Positions 1 through 12,700 of a stretch of 64,000 bases of DNA are shown here, piece by piece. Source of the stretch: Orthonyx spaldingii (Eukaryota; Chordata; Aves; Passeriformes; Orthonychidae); contig VZTJ01003859.1 of assembly GCA_013397795.1 (NCBI GenBank), positions 1-64,000 on the forward strand, written 5' to 3'. The notes under the pieces were generated by a model. It did not search any database and had not been told where the DNA came from. It worked only from the letters and a program-made list of their open reading frames with translations. Position numbers and translations under genes: made by a program. The number at the start of each line of letters is the position of its first letter. Position 1 is the stretch's first letter.

Positions 1-405
1 AACTGCACAGCACCCCCGCACTGCAGGGGGGAAGCTGCTTCACCATGATCTTCACCACAGGCTGCAGGGAAATCTCAGCTCTGGCACCTGGAGCACCTCC
101 TCCTCCTCCTGTTCCTCTTACCTTGGTGTCTGCAGGGCTGTTCCTCTCACATATTCTCACCCTGCTCTTCTCTGGCTGCAATCACATCTGTGTAATAATT
201 TTTTCTTTTTCCTTCTTAAATCCATTATCACAGAGACATTACCACCATTTCTAATTGGTCCCATCTTGGGCCAGTGGAACATCCATCCTGGAGCTGCCAG
301 GGATTGGCTCTGCCAGACATGGGGGAGGCTTCTGGCAGCTTCACACAGAAACCACTCCTGTAGTGTTCCCCGCTACCAAAACCTGGCCATACAAACTCAA
401 TAGAG
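1..405. repeat. Probable avian ERV-derived interspersed repeat (cut by window edge)
   Basis: The block is richer in GC than its surroundings and has phrases I recall as highly repeated in bird genomes, such as GACATGGGGGAGGCTTCTGG and CTACCAAAACCTGGCC. It seems to end near 405 and to begin before the window. I think it belongs to an ERVL-like LTR or adjoining internal region. The family assignment is from memory only and the orientation was not fixed. No retroviral protein is readable. Confidence 0.45.
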
Positions 406-2721
406 AATCTTACCTATATGGTGAATGACAACACAAGTGTGACCACTTGCCTGAGAACATCAGGTCAACCATGTCACACATGTTATCACACCTGAGGAAT
501 ATGCAGGGAGGGGGCAAAAAAACCCCACCACTTAACAACTGAACAAATCCAACATGCAGCACATAGATCTGGTCTCCCTCTCTAGCATCAGATGCTACTG
601 ATGTGTTTGACACCCTAATCTGAGCTGGTTACCATACCCGTTATACCTAGTGGTGAAAAATCAAGGGGCCAGAGGATTTTTGTCTTGCCAGTCCTAAAGA
701 TTAAGGATGATTAGCTCAGAGACTGCTATTAAGCATTTAAATACTCAACTTACTGAAGAAGAATCCTGAACCTGATATTTAAAAATGTATGTTAGCTTAT
801 ATTTTACATCTATATTTTACATTTACATTTCCCACACTGGTGGGAAAAACGCAGAAAAGGTTACAAGGTTGATGTGAGACATGAACATTCAAGGATATAT
901 AAAGCAGATAATATATTTAGATTCTGGAAAATGATGACTGAAGTCTTATGATAAACATCAAAATCCCAATTGAGATAGAAACTGTTCTTCAAAACATAAA
1001 ATCAAATCCAACTGGCAGACAACAGCTGTCAATAAATAACTTTAGCAAAATAACTGAAGAGAAGTAGCCTACATTTACCACCACATTGTCACAGGTATTC
1101 TGGAAATTAGAAGGATAAGTGAGTTAAAAGATGGATTAAACAGTTTTATTGGGAAGAGTCCATTACCAGCTATTAAACACAATGGCTCAAGTATAGCAAT
1201 GGGCTTAAAATCACCCAAAAACATGCTGACTGATCAAAGTTATGTCCAAGGAAGGATTACACATGGACCTTTTCTATCTTCCCTGTTTTTCTCACCTGCT
1301 GGAGACCCTGCTGGAGTGTGTGGCCAAATGGACCTTTGGCTTGACCCACCATGGTGGTTATGAGGATTCTGAATAAATGAGCCTGCTACTGCTACCACTT
1401 CTTTCCACACAACCAGACTGGAACCATAAACTGCTTTAATGCACAGTATGTTTCACCACATGCCCACATAACAAAGGTTAAGCATCAGCTAAGCTCCTTT
1501 GTGGATATTACCACTCGATGTACTCATACCACGTACTCGGTCAGATGCCATTTGGATACCAATCTAATGAACAGGTTGTCAAACATTTAAAAAAAGACAA
1601 GAGTTGCACTTAGATTTAAGAAGAGGAGTGAAACACACAGGGTTGATGACCAGATTTTAACCATGATTTTTAGACTGAGGAAACATGCCACAGGGGTTAG
1701 TGTAACATAGTAAAGATGAAACCACACATATTAGATGGAAAGCTGGTTTTTTCCTATTAGGGACACAAAGTTCACTTGGACATCATCTAGAGCAGCATTC
1801 ACCTCATTCCCCAAACAGAGCAACAAACCAAACACCTGGGTTTTGCAAAAGGCCCAGGCTTCTTGTTCTTATCAGGGTGCAATGGAAGCAGTTGTTTTTC
1901 ATCTATTAATTCCTTTCTGACTTAGAGGCTGGCTAGCCCAGATAAACTCTCCTCCATACATTCTTCTCTGACAACTGAACTCAGATAAGGTTCTCCACCT
2001 AACATCTGCCCAGATTAAGATGTTCACGGCATTCGTGACACGAGTGCTTTCCATGGCCCAGAAGAGTCCAACCTTCCTTTTTCTTCCCCTCCCCAAGCTT
2101 ATGAGAATGATGAGAAGTTCTTTAACTTTCTCAAGGTCAGACTTGAAGTGGTGGGTAGCACTGAAGCAGATGATTTACTTGGGAGGAGATACACTCTGAA
2201 TTCAAAATTAGACTGAGCCTTTAACTGAAGCTCAACCATAATGAATACATTTATCTGTATCTCATACAAAGAGGGCTATTTTGAAAGCTTCAATTTAGCC
2301 ACTTTTTGCCTAGAGCAAACTGATATGTGAATTTTAAGAAACATCTCCAGAAATACACAAAGTGCTATAGATAAACAAAATACTGAGAACAAGAAATGCA
2401 TAATGAGAACAGTCTTAGGCACATACTAAAAACCCTGGTGTTGTAACTGCTTCAAAACCTTCATGCGATATGTAACAGTAACAATGTCCAACCAATAATA
2501 GTATTATCCATATTGATCACTGAATGTTAAAAGCCATTCAGATCAAGTATATTTTGCTATTTACCAGTGACCATTTTTAAGCCATTCCACTAGCACTAGG
2601 CTCTATCCACATTAAAACATTGAAATTTTGTGTTTGGTGCATCACTTTCAGGTTATGAAGTTCCTCTTGCAAAAACAGGGAGTTTATTAATGTCAAGTTC
2701 CTTTCTTGGGATACATATTAA

Positions 2722-2815
2722 GATTACAGAACCACATAAGGGCTCAGGCTGGAAGGACCACAGTGGCTCATCTGGTCCAACCTCCCTGCTCAAGCAGTGT
2801 CCAGACGATTCTTGA
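2722..2815 (-). repeat. CR1 LINE 3' tail fragment
   Basis: Reads on the plus strand as the reverse complement of a CR1 3' end: an eroded CAGAA...GGCTCAGGCTGGAAGGACC followed by TCATCTGGTCCAACCTCCC and TGCTCAAGCAG. Only the last hundred bases or so are present, as is usual for 5'-truncated CR1 copies. Confidence 0.65.
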
Positions 2816-4453
2816 ATTACATTAACACTTTATTACTACTCATTAATAATGATCCCCAAAAAAGAAACTTATGACTGTAGATGGAACAGCATTACATCAT
2901 GGACTGTATCTTGAGCTGTGCAGTCTCCAGGTTCTATGGACGGCTGTAATTGCTGATTCACTACACTCAGAAGACACGGTATATATTGTATGGAGCTTGT
3001 TTTTCCTCCAGGTCAATAAGGAAAGGGATCAGTCTTTATGTTTCTTCAGTGTAAACTTCCAAGTCATCTGCTCCGGAGTTTATCTGTCAGGTTTTATAGA
3101 AGCAAACAGAAGCCAGGAGGAGAAAGCATTCCCACTTACAAAGTCTCTTTAACTCAGAGATGAACACATTCCATCTATGGAACATACTGAAGAAGGAAAC
3201 GTGATGTAGATCCAGCTTCCCTCCTTGGATTGACTGTATTTGAAACTACATGAAATGCAAGACCTCACTGCTGAGGATGCCTTGGCTTCTGGAAATGTCT
3301 AGAGATAATCAGTAGGTCAACAAAATAAATAATGATACTCTCACACCATTGTTTTTGCTCAGGCATGCCAGGACAATCTTACTGTTTCACGTGAGATAAT
3401 GATGTAATAAATCTTAAAGAGATCTCTGATACTGCATTTTAGTTTTTTTGGTTTTTTTTTTGCATTACATGCTCCCAAGACCTCCAGCATGCAGACAGAT
3501 CACCCTGATAAAGGCCTTGATCCTTGTGTGGCTCAAAATGTTGGTATAGTCCATTACCAGCAACAGCACAGGTTACACAGGGGTGGTATAAAGGATGATC
3601 CTCAGACACAGCTCTCCATGGAGTTTGAGAACGGCTGTTCTTTTACATGTGCAATCTCTAATGCTCAGAAAAAGAGATTTAAAAAGAAAACAAAACAAAC
3701 AAAAAAAAAAAACCAGCAGCAGATTTCATCAGAAAAAACAGAATTGCAGGGAAATCTCCATATCATCCTTGTAAGTACAGGCTGTGCTGTCAAGTGGCTC
3801 CGTTATTTCATGCTGTGTCACTTAGCTGTCTTTTGCTGGAGTCAAAATGCCTTCCTAGTTCAGTCCCTTAGCACCTGCAAACTGCAAAGGCGAAGCCCAA
3901 ACAGCGTTTCATCCACACGGCATGACTAAGAGCACGAGTCATGAATTAGGGCAGCACATATCCAAGCATGTGTTGTCACTCTTCCTCTTCCCTGCACACT
4001 CCTTCTGCTTGGAGACTGCTTTGGCATTTGCCTGACTCCTCAGAAAGCCAAAACTTTGTTGGTTCCCCCCCACAAGCTACTTTTATGTAAGACTGTCAAG
4101 GCTGAACTGGCTCACTAAGCAATCCCGCGCGTCTCAACATCAATTCAGGGATGGCAGTTGAGGAGGTGGGGAAGGAAAGAGGTGGCAAGAACAAAGGAAT
4201 GGGACAACCTCTTCCAGTATCTGACCTAGCCTTCACTACAACTAATAGTAAGGTTATTACTACAAGGAGTATTAAATCTTGTTAAGGTTGGTAAGCACTC
4301 CTTGCACCCTGCCCAAAAAGCAGAGGTCATAATTTAAAACATAAGCACAGAAAGTGGAGATTTGCATATACGCAACAGAAGTAGACGGGAATTGAGAGGA
4401 GGCAGCAGAGAAGCACAAACCATTCACACAAGGTGCACAGCACAGCTATTTGT

Positions 4454-4582
4454 TCCACGCCAAGCTGGACAGGGTTGATCAGAATCTGATCTAGTGGAAG
4501 GCATCCCTGTGCACAACAGGGGGCTGGAACTTAAGGATCTTTAAGGTCCATTTCAACCCAAACTGCCCTATGATTCTATGAT
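4454..4582 (+). repeat. CR1 LINE 3' end
   Basis: Shows the CR1 3' sequence in order: a diverged TGATCAGAATCTGATCTAGTGG, a CCTGTGCACAACAGGGGG hairpin region, GGATCTTTAAGGTCC, and the terminal CTATGATTCTATGAT octamer repeat. It is 5'-truncated, with no coding part. Confidence 0.88.
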
Positions 4583-6519
4583 ACCTGGCCATGCCATGGA
4601 CCAGCAGCAGCCTAGCTGCAGCAGTTCAGAACTCAGCAGGGGCAAATTTATCCAGAGATAGTCCCTACTAACCGGTTCAGCTTCCTTTGACCCCAGAGGT
4701 GGCTCATACCACACTAAGTGCACAAACCCTGATAGTGGGAGTACTTATCTAAACACAGATCATGGCGCAAGCTGAACACTGCTTTAAGGGCACTGGAGGT
4801 AAAGCAATACTAGTGCCTTGCACTACTAATTCCTCCTGCGATGCACGAGGCAAGACAAAAAAAAAGAAAAATCAACATTTTAGATGAAGTTTCAATGTTC
4901 TTTTTTGTTCCTTCTTTTATAAAATCAGAATGCTTTAGAAAGCTACAGACCAAACATGAACAACACATGTCCAAATTCCAGAACACATGGCTTATCAGGG
5001 TTTAGAAAGAAGTATTTTTTAAAGATACCAGTTCTCCACAGTTTTCACATTGCATTAGAAGAGATAGGGAAGACAAGAAGTAAATATGCTAGTCAGTGAT
5101 TTAAGGGAACACCCAAAACAGCTACTAAGGGAGACAGACTGGTGAAACCCACATCTGGCTTTCACAGCTGCTTGAGAAATGATCCCCAAAGGGCTTGGGT
5201 CAGCCTGCGGCGCAGGATGAGAACTGGTACCCATAACCACACCATGGGCAGGCACTTCCCAAATTAGCAGATGGGCACAGCAGGGTCTGGTACAGGACAG
5301 CAGGAAGCTCCGACAGACAGATTGCCAGTGCAGAATTTCCTAGGGGGAATGGTGAAGGTCGATTATCAAAAATGTAACCTTTTGGTTTTGCACTGAGCAT
5401 GTTTTTCTCTTAAAGTTCCCACTCAGCAGTTATTCATTACCAGTTTCCTCCTGTTAGAGAAATTACTTGGTTGGCATGGCAACATATTCCCACCATGAAT
5501 TTCTATCCCTCTGCCGACTTTCAGTTCCCAAGGACTGATCCCTCTTCACCCTTTCATGTCATTACTGCCTATACCACACTCCTTCACATGGGCTTTTATT
5601 TAAATTGCATCTGGTACCCATGGGTGTGCACAGTCATCGTGGTCTCTGGCAATGACATTATGGAGCGGAGCTGTAGTTCAGGAACACAATGTAAACAGCA
5701 ACTCCTGAACACTCCAGAGAAATGGTCAGATCTCAGTTACTGACCTACGTCATGCATCTTTTAGATGGTAAAAGATACTTTTACTTTTTTTTACTTATTT
5801 TAAGACGAGTAAGGCAAATTCATCTACTGTTATTACAGAATTTTTAAGAAGAAAGTTAGCTTAACGGAGGATGTACTCCAACTGCATTTGCTGATGTAAT
5901 TTGCACTCACCACTAACTAATGGATAACAAAAAAACCATCTTTTTAGAGATTATATGGTTTTAGAAATAATTTGAGTGAAAGCAAGGAACATACTAAAAA
6001 ATCAGGGTACATAATAGAAAATAATCCCGCTCATACACACTTCATCCCAGTATTTGATACAAATAAAATTAGTTCATAAGGAATATTTAAAATTCACTCG
6101 TTCACATAAACTCTCCTTGTTGTAGATGTACTACATATTAGCTTAACAGCAGAGTTTAAAAAAAACTAAGAACAAGCATTGTGTTAGTAATGTACTACCT
6201 AACATATAATACATTATTCTGCCTTAAAATGCAAGGACATTGAACGTAATTGACTTCGTCCAATTATTTTAAAGACTGTTAAAGACTTCTAGAGATTATG
6301 GTAGCAGTTTTTATAGATTTACGGTTCCTGCATGATACACCCTGGCCCTGAGTCAGTGCCATGAGTAACAGAACTCCTTCAGTTCTTCAAAGCCAAGCAT
6401 GTATTTACACTCTCTGCTGAATATTTAATATTCAGTACCTTTCAAGAACAAGCTCACAGCACGCTTTCCACTGTGGACCAGATATTTCATACTCTGCATA
6501 TGTGATTTGGCTTTACTTT

Positions 6520-6730
6520 ATCAGGTTGGATATTAGGACAAATTTGTTCACTGAAACTGGTTAAGCATGGGGACAGGATCCTCAGGGAAGTGGTAGAGTC
6601 ACCATCCCTGGAAGTGTTCAAAAAACAAGCAAACGTGGCACTTTGAGATATGATTTAGTGCACTTGGTGGTATTCGATCAAAGATTGGACTTGATCGTGG
6701 AGGTCTTTTCCAGTCTTCTATTCTATGATA
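6520..6730 (+). repeat. CR1 LINE 3' end, diverged
   Basis: A recognisable CR1 tail: GGTTGGATATTAGGACAA, then GGAAGTGGTAGAGTCACC, CATCCCTGGAAGTGTTCAA, a TTGGACTTGATCGTGGAGG segment and a final TTCTATGATA. Several substitutions and small indels mark it as old. Confidence 0.82.
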
Positions 6731-8409
6731 CTTTGAGTACTGTTTTGTTTCTTTTCAGCTGGATGTTTGCAGACAAACTTGCAAATACCAATTTAAGGGA
6801 AGCTGCAAGTGTCACTCCATAACCCATTTAAAGCTACTGAATTTCTAGAGAAGGCAGCTATTTTATTGTTTAGCCTTTCAGAAATACATGTTCTTTTTTC
6901 TGACAACAGTAAGGTCACAATCTACACAGTAAAATTGTTATGAAACTCAAGGCGACCTCTTTTTAGGCTAGAAGTTTTTCTAGAATTTTAATGTAAGAAT
7001 AAATTAATATTTGGGTATTCAGTACTAACAACTTACACAGTTATGTTAACATAAGTTTATGTCTTAAACTGACTCTTTATCCCATCAATGGGAACTATAA
7101 ATGGTTATTCAGGGGAGAAAAATTAAGCATATTTCAAGTCATTCAGTCTAAATCCATTCATGATAACTAACATGTACAGCAACAAAGGAAAGAAACTCAA
7201 GCTTCAATAAGCCAAACTATAAACTCTTTTCCAAGACCAAACGTAAGTAATACTTTTTCACTCTGGATTACTTTAGCTTATTCTGTAAAATGAATACTAT
7301 TCAGAAGGCAACGAGACTGTTTTGGCTTCTATTCGATTTCTCTATGCTATTTTACAAGTTTTCTATCATGAAAATCAATAACGCTTTCTGTGCCATGTTT
7401 CTACAGCATGTTTTAACCTGCAGATCACACAGAACTGTGGATGTTGCAGATCTAACACTTTAATCAGTTTATACCTACACCTTAACTGGGATCTGTAAAA
7501 TAACCTGAATTTAGAGAGAAAAAGCTCTTAAGGGTGTTTTGGCTTTTTCATTTTTTTTTCCTAGCTTAGAGCACATCCCTGCACTGGCACAACCTCCGAG
7601 AAGTTAACAGTGGACAAGAATTTCCCGAACTGCTGTTCTGCCATGAACACCATGGCCCAAACCACTACTGCTTTCACAGTGGACTTTTTTTTTGTTGAAA
7701 GCTGTGAATAACATCAGTATTTTATCTGCTTTTTACTCAACAACAGAACAACATATTAGGATAAAGCCCGAAGTACTCTATTAAACATAAGGTTTATAGT
7801 ACTGTGAAGTTATCACACAGCATTGTTCCACAATACTCAGTAGCTGACGGAAGAAAAACTGAAGTCTTTTTTTCTCAACACCATAGCTTCTGCCCTTCCC
7901 AGACACCTCATCATATGGACTCCCTAAAAAATCTGCAACTCTGTTCTACTAGGAGTAATGGGAAAATAAATCAAGAGTCTGTCACAGAAAAAGCTCTGAT
8001 TGCCACCACCGTCTATACCACTGCATCTTAAGCTCCTACTGCAGTCTCAGGATGGCAGTAGGCAGGTACAAGACAGTTTATGGTTTTACAGGTCAAAACC
8101 TACACCACAGCCTCTGGTTAACAGGAGAATCTCCATGGAACTCAAAGGGCAGTGACAGCTTCTGCTCATGTGGTCCCCAGCTGCACACTGACAAGGCACT
8201 ACTGCTGTACACTTGCTTTTCGCTTGTGCTTTCTGGAGGTACATGGTAACAGCTGCCCTTGTATGCATAAAATGAGCCTCTCATCAGGTTCACTGTGGTC
8301 ACTCCACCATTCTCATAACATCCCATATGGAAAAAACCAAAATGACCACTGTTTGTGTGGAAAGAACAACAGGTGGAGCTGTGGTAATCAGTGGGAGTAA
8401 TGACCTCTA

Positions 8410-8885
8410 AGCAATGGAGTTTGAGAGCCTAAGGAGAGTGAAGAGAGAATGATACTAACAAACACCTAGTCCAGATCAATCTAGACTCTCAACTACGGGA
8501 GAGTAGAACTTGTCAGGGAACTAAGTGGGATCTCATGGAAGATACCTCTAAGAGGGTCAAACAGCACAGGAGAACTGGAAGGTCTTTAAGGACATCAAAG
8601 TACAACACTAGTATATGTAACCAAAAGCAAAAAGTATCAGGAGACCAGCTTGGGAGACATAAAACATGTGAAGGAACTCCATTATAAAAAGCACTATCGC
8701 AGGAAGAGCGAGAAAAGGATGAACACACAACAGAAGGGTGGTGTTGGGAAAGCCAAAGCCCAGCTGGAATTCACACTTGCAAGGAATATCAAAGGCAACA
8801 AGAACTTCTACCACTACACCAGCAGTACAAGGATGCACAAGGAAAATGTGGGTTGGTGGCTGAAAGTGGGGAGAACTTGCTGATA
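8410..8885 (+). repeat. CR1 LINE internal fragment (ORF2 linker region)
   Basis: This piece comes from inside CR1 ORF2, between the endonuclease and reverse transcriptase parts, not from the usual 3' tail. The plus strand has GGAGTTTGAGAGCCTAAGG, a GTCAGGGAACTAAGTGGG segment and AGGAGACCAGCTTGG. The frame at 8650-8883 reads GKAKAQLE, then LARNIKGNKNFYHYTSS and KENV, which match the CR1 protein I know. Stops and lost segments make it non-functional. The sequence after about 8885 no longer resembles CR1 to me. Confidence 0.75.
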
Positions 8886-9190
8886 TCCTTGCAGCACCTT
8901 CCTCTACTATGTGTGAAATGCACTAGAAACTGGCAAAAAGGTATCAAAGAAAGCAGAAAAACGTCATGGAAGGGCACCTATGGTATTAAAAACATAACCA
9001 AGCATTATCTGCAAGCCAGACAGGAGAGGGTGATGCTGCTGTCTTCCAAGGACAAATTGACATGACTGCTACAGAATTTCCAGTAACTCCCTTACTGCAA
9101 GGACACAAGTTCCACACACAGCATCACAGAGGAAGATCAAAGTCAGTGTCACAGTATCAGCATCAATCTCTACTATATATTATGAAAGTA

Positions 9191-9575
9191 AGAAATAAGC
9201 TACAAATGTCGACAGAGTCAAAGGAGACGGGATGCATGTGACATCTGCGTGGCTGGTGCTCCCTCCAGGAACCAGGGGAATTGAGGCATTTGGAGGAGAC
9301 AGGGCTGGGGGGCTGATCTGACATGATCCTTTCCATGAACAAGCCTTGCTTGGGAAGATCACCTGTCCTCTCACCACTGCATTCCCAGCACCTCTCCTCC
9401 TCTTCCTTGTTCCCTGCCTATCCCAGGGAGCTGGGCCTTACCATCCTTGTCTGCTTGGGCTCCATCCTTGGCCAATGGGAAGCATGAGTCCATCCCAGCA
9501 GGGGAGGACAAACACCACCTTTGGATGCTCTTGGCTTTTTCTGCCTGCAGTTCCTATGGTTTTCTGGCATGTTTA
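9191..9575. other. GC-richer intronic block, unassigned
   Basis: The composition rises well above the flanks, and open frames of 65 and 76 codons occur on opposite strands. I see no conserved protein, no CpG cluster and no repeat family that I recognise. It may be an old repeat or just a composition shift. Confidence 0.3.
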
Positions 9576-9710
9576 AGTGATGCAACCAAGCAATGACAAC
9601 ATCTCTAAAAGGATGTCCCCTAAATAACTGTTTATTACATACTCGTCCTCACGATGTGAAACAGGGTGAGAGTGGGGAGAGGAGGAGAGTGAGGACATTA
9701 TGAAGGGAAT

Positions 9711-9790
9711 TTAAAAACCAACAAACAAAAAGACAAAACCAAAACCAACCAAACAAAAAAACCCCAAAACCCTCAAAAAAATCAAGAAAA
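9711..9790 (+). repeat. A/C-rich low-complexity tract
   Basis: About 80 bases built from A runs broken by C (CAAAACC, CCAACCAAAC, AACCCCAAAACCC). It ends in plain A-rich sequence. No unit repeats exactly. Confidence 0.8.
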
Positions 9791-12700
9791 CAGAAACTTT
9801 AAAGTAATTTATGTAAGGACTCATCTCCACAAGGAGAAATAAGGAAAAGAGCCAATGATGCTAAAAAATATATACAGCTCTTTCAGTACTTCCCCAGCAG
9901 GATACAGAACAAGAGTAAAATATACATTAAAAAGAGTATTTATAAGACAACCTCCAACAGAAACGAAAAGCTAACAGAACATCAATGAACGAGAGAAAAG
10001 TAGAAGTAATCCTTTCTCATAATAAACAGCAAGGATTAAAATAATTTTGGTACTATCATAACATAATGGCATTTGTCTCATGCTGCCGAAGTGTTTGTGA
10101 TACTGCAAATTATTTAGTTACACTGGCTTATGCTTATTTTTGTTGGACTAGCCAACATATAATAAGAATATAATAACAATGCACACTTACACAATAATTC
10201 TCACATCCAGAGTCCTTAAAGAAATAAAGTATAGCAATTATCAAACTGAGAACCAGGAAGAGAGAAGATTTGGCTTTACCCAAGTCAGAACAAAGGGAAA
10301 GGACAAGAGTCCAGTCACTTCCACCTCATTTCTATTTTGAACATACCAACGTACCCTGGTGAGCAAAATAGAGACTGCCATAATGAACTGACTACTCTAA
10401 TGAGCATTAAAACAAAAAAATTCCATTAAACTCACCTGTGAGCAGAACAATGTGAAACATAATGACTAACTTTTCTCCTAGCTAAATAACTTAAAGATTT
10501 TGTGATTAACAATAATTTCACAAAGACATTTCGATGGAAAACATTTTTAATCAAGAGCTCTGGGCCACAAAGAAGTTACCATGCATCAGCAGGCCTGCAC
10601 TACCCATGCATATAGATAATCGTAGATGGAGGTCAACGTCAGGTAATTCAAGGTAGCTTTCTTTTAAGAAAAGCAGGATTACCTAACTCACTTTTTTCAA
10701 TTTCTTAATAGGAACAGAGTGGCTACAAACACCTGTAACATATTGAATTTCACTGCCACTGCAACCTTAACTAAACTTCAGATGTCCCATCAGGCGAGCT
10801 ACCAGATGAGAAAAGTAACTGCTTTTCATATGCCAATAATAGTTTCACATATGAAGTCTAAAATGCTCATTACTGTATCTTAGAATTGCACTGCACTGTG
10901 ACAGAACTGTGATGAGTTTCGAGGCCGAGGTGCAAGAGGATTTTAGAAAGCAGTGTTGTATACCAACTGATATATGGCCTGCTCTGAGCTTCCATGACTA
11001 CAGCATTAATACCTTTCTGACAGGATGCATAAGAGCAAAAATCTGTACCTCACTGGTTCCTCAATTAGGATTGCAAACTCAATCAAAATTACAGTTACAC
11101 TGTCAACATGGCATTCCCCAAAAACAACAAAATGGAGCACACTCAAGAATCATTGCAACTGGAGTTATCAGGGGGAAATACATTAATTGTAGATATTTGG
11201 ATGTTTTAAATTTTTCCTGCAAATTTATTTTTTTTAACATTGTCAACTACTTCTTTATAATAGAACAGAACTGCAATAATGGAACTGCTGACCTTTCACA
11301 TCTTGAAAAAAGAATCAATTTTCAACCCAAAATGTAGATTTAGGAATTCACAGTAACTGACAGATACATAGCTTGTATATATCATGCTTGTTTTTCTTTA
11401 TGCCCAGTTTCTCAGCTGAATAAATCTTCCAGGAGATTCCCATCATAAGCTCTGGTAGCAGAGCAAACTGAGAGGTCATACATCATGAAAAAAGCAAACT
11501 GGCTTAAAGGTGAACTCACAAAATAGTTGACTGGGGATTGAAGGCAACCAAACTATAATCTCACAATGAACTTTGGCAATATGCTCCCATCAAAAGGTTG
11601 ACTTTCCTTCTCCTAAAGGCAACATTATTTTTTCAGTCCATAGAAGCACATAAAACTTACCATTTCATGTATTTAATATATTATATATTCTGTAACTGTG
11701 ATTTTTCCTATCGAACTGTAACAATATTAAACTATGTTAGTTTCTGGGTAATATCCCACATTGTCTTTGAAATTTTCTCCAGTCTTGGCAGATAAAGTAT
11801 TATCCTTCCCCTCTATTAAATAGTTCTCCATAAAAATCTAAATTTCTTGTAAGTGAAGTCATCTTCTTGCTGCACTTCTATTACTACAAACTTTTGGGTA
11901 TGGCACTGTTGGCTAAATACAAGCTGTTTGGAGTAGAGATCTTCCTCTGCCTCACTCCTTTACACTTGCTGCTGAATTCCTAATAAGCACAGTCACTAGT
12001 ATCTGAAGATGGCCATTAGAAGACTGTCTAAACTTCTGATTAATCAAACCTAGATACTCTGGGGCCACCCTTTATTGGTACAGTGCCTCAGACAATTAAG
12101 TTTTCACCCACAAGTGAAAATTCTCCCTGTTCCTACATACAACAAAGGATACCAGACAGAATAAGGAGCACATTCCCTGCTGTGCTCTGTAAGTCAACTT
12201 AGCTGCCTAGGAAAGGAAAGCAATGGCAGACAGTGGTCAGTAAATTAAGTCTCAGAGGATCTGGGATACTTCACTCAGTGTGAATTTCAGATAGCAACAT
12301 ACATCTTACAACCCCACCTGCATTTTTAGTCTGCAATCTTGGTTAACTTGGTAAAAAGACTCCCTGGCAAGTGTGCTGAGATGGTTAAGCTATCATTTCC
12401 TATTAGTCTTAAATCTATTACCTTTCTATTGCATTTTTGGATCTGATCCCTGGTGAGAAAAAATATAAAAACAAATAAGGAAACCACACCTACATCCATG
12501 ATAAAACCCCTTGGCTCTCTACATGTGAGCTGACTTCAAAAGGAGTAAGGAACATGAAAGACTGAGAAGACTCACTGTTTTGCAATGCAGCAGTGCAGAG
12601 ACACACCTGAATTGGTCAGTTTGGGTTCCAGAAATCATAAAGATGTCTCAGGATGCAGTTTCAGGTACAGGTCACCAGCTCTAATCAAAAGCAGCATCCA

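Noticed and set aside
3489..3929. 146-codon open frame, plus strand
   Set aside because: Contains a poly(A)-derived lysine/glutamine stretch, no recognisable domain and no splice context; antisense to KLF12 in an intron. Best explained as chance.
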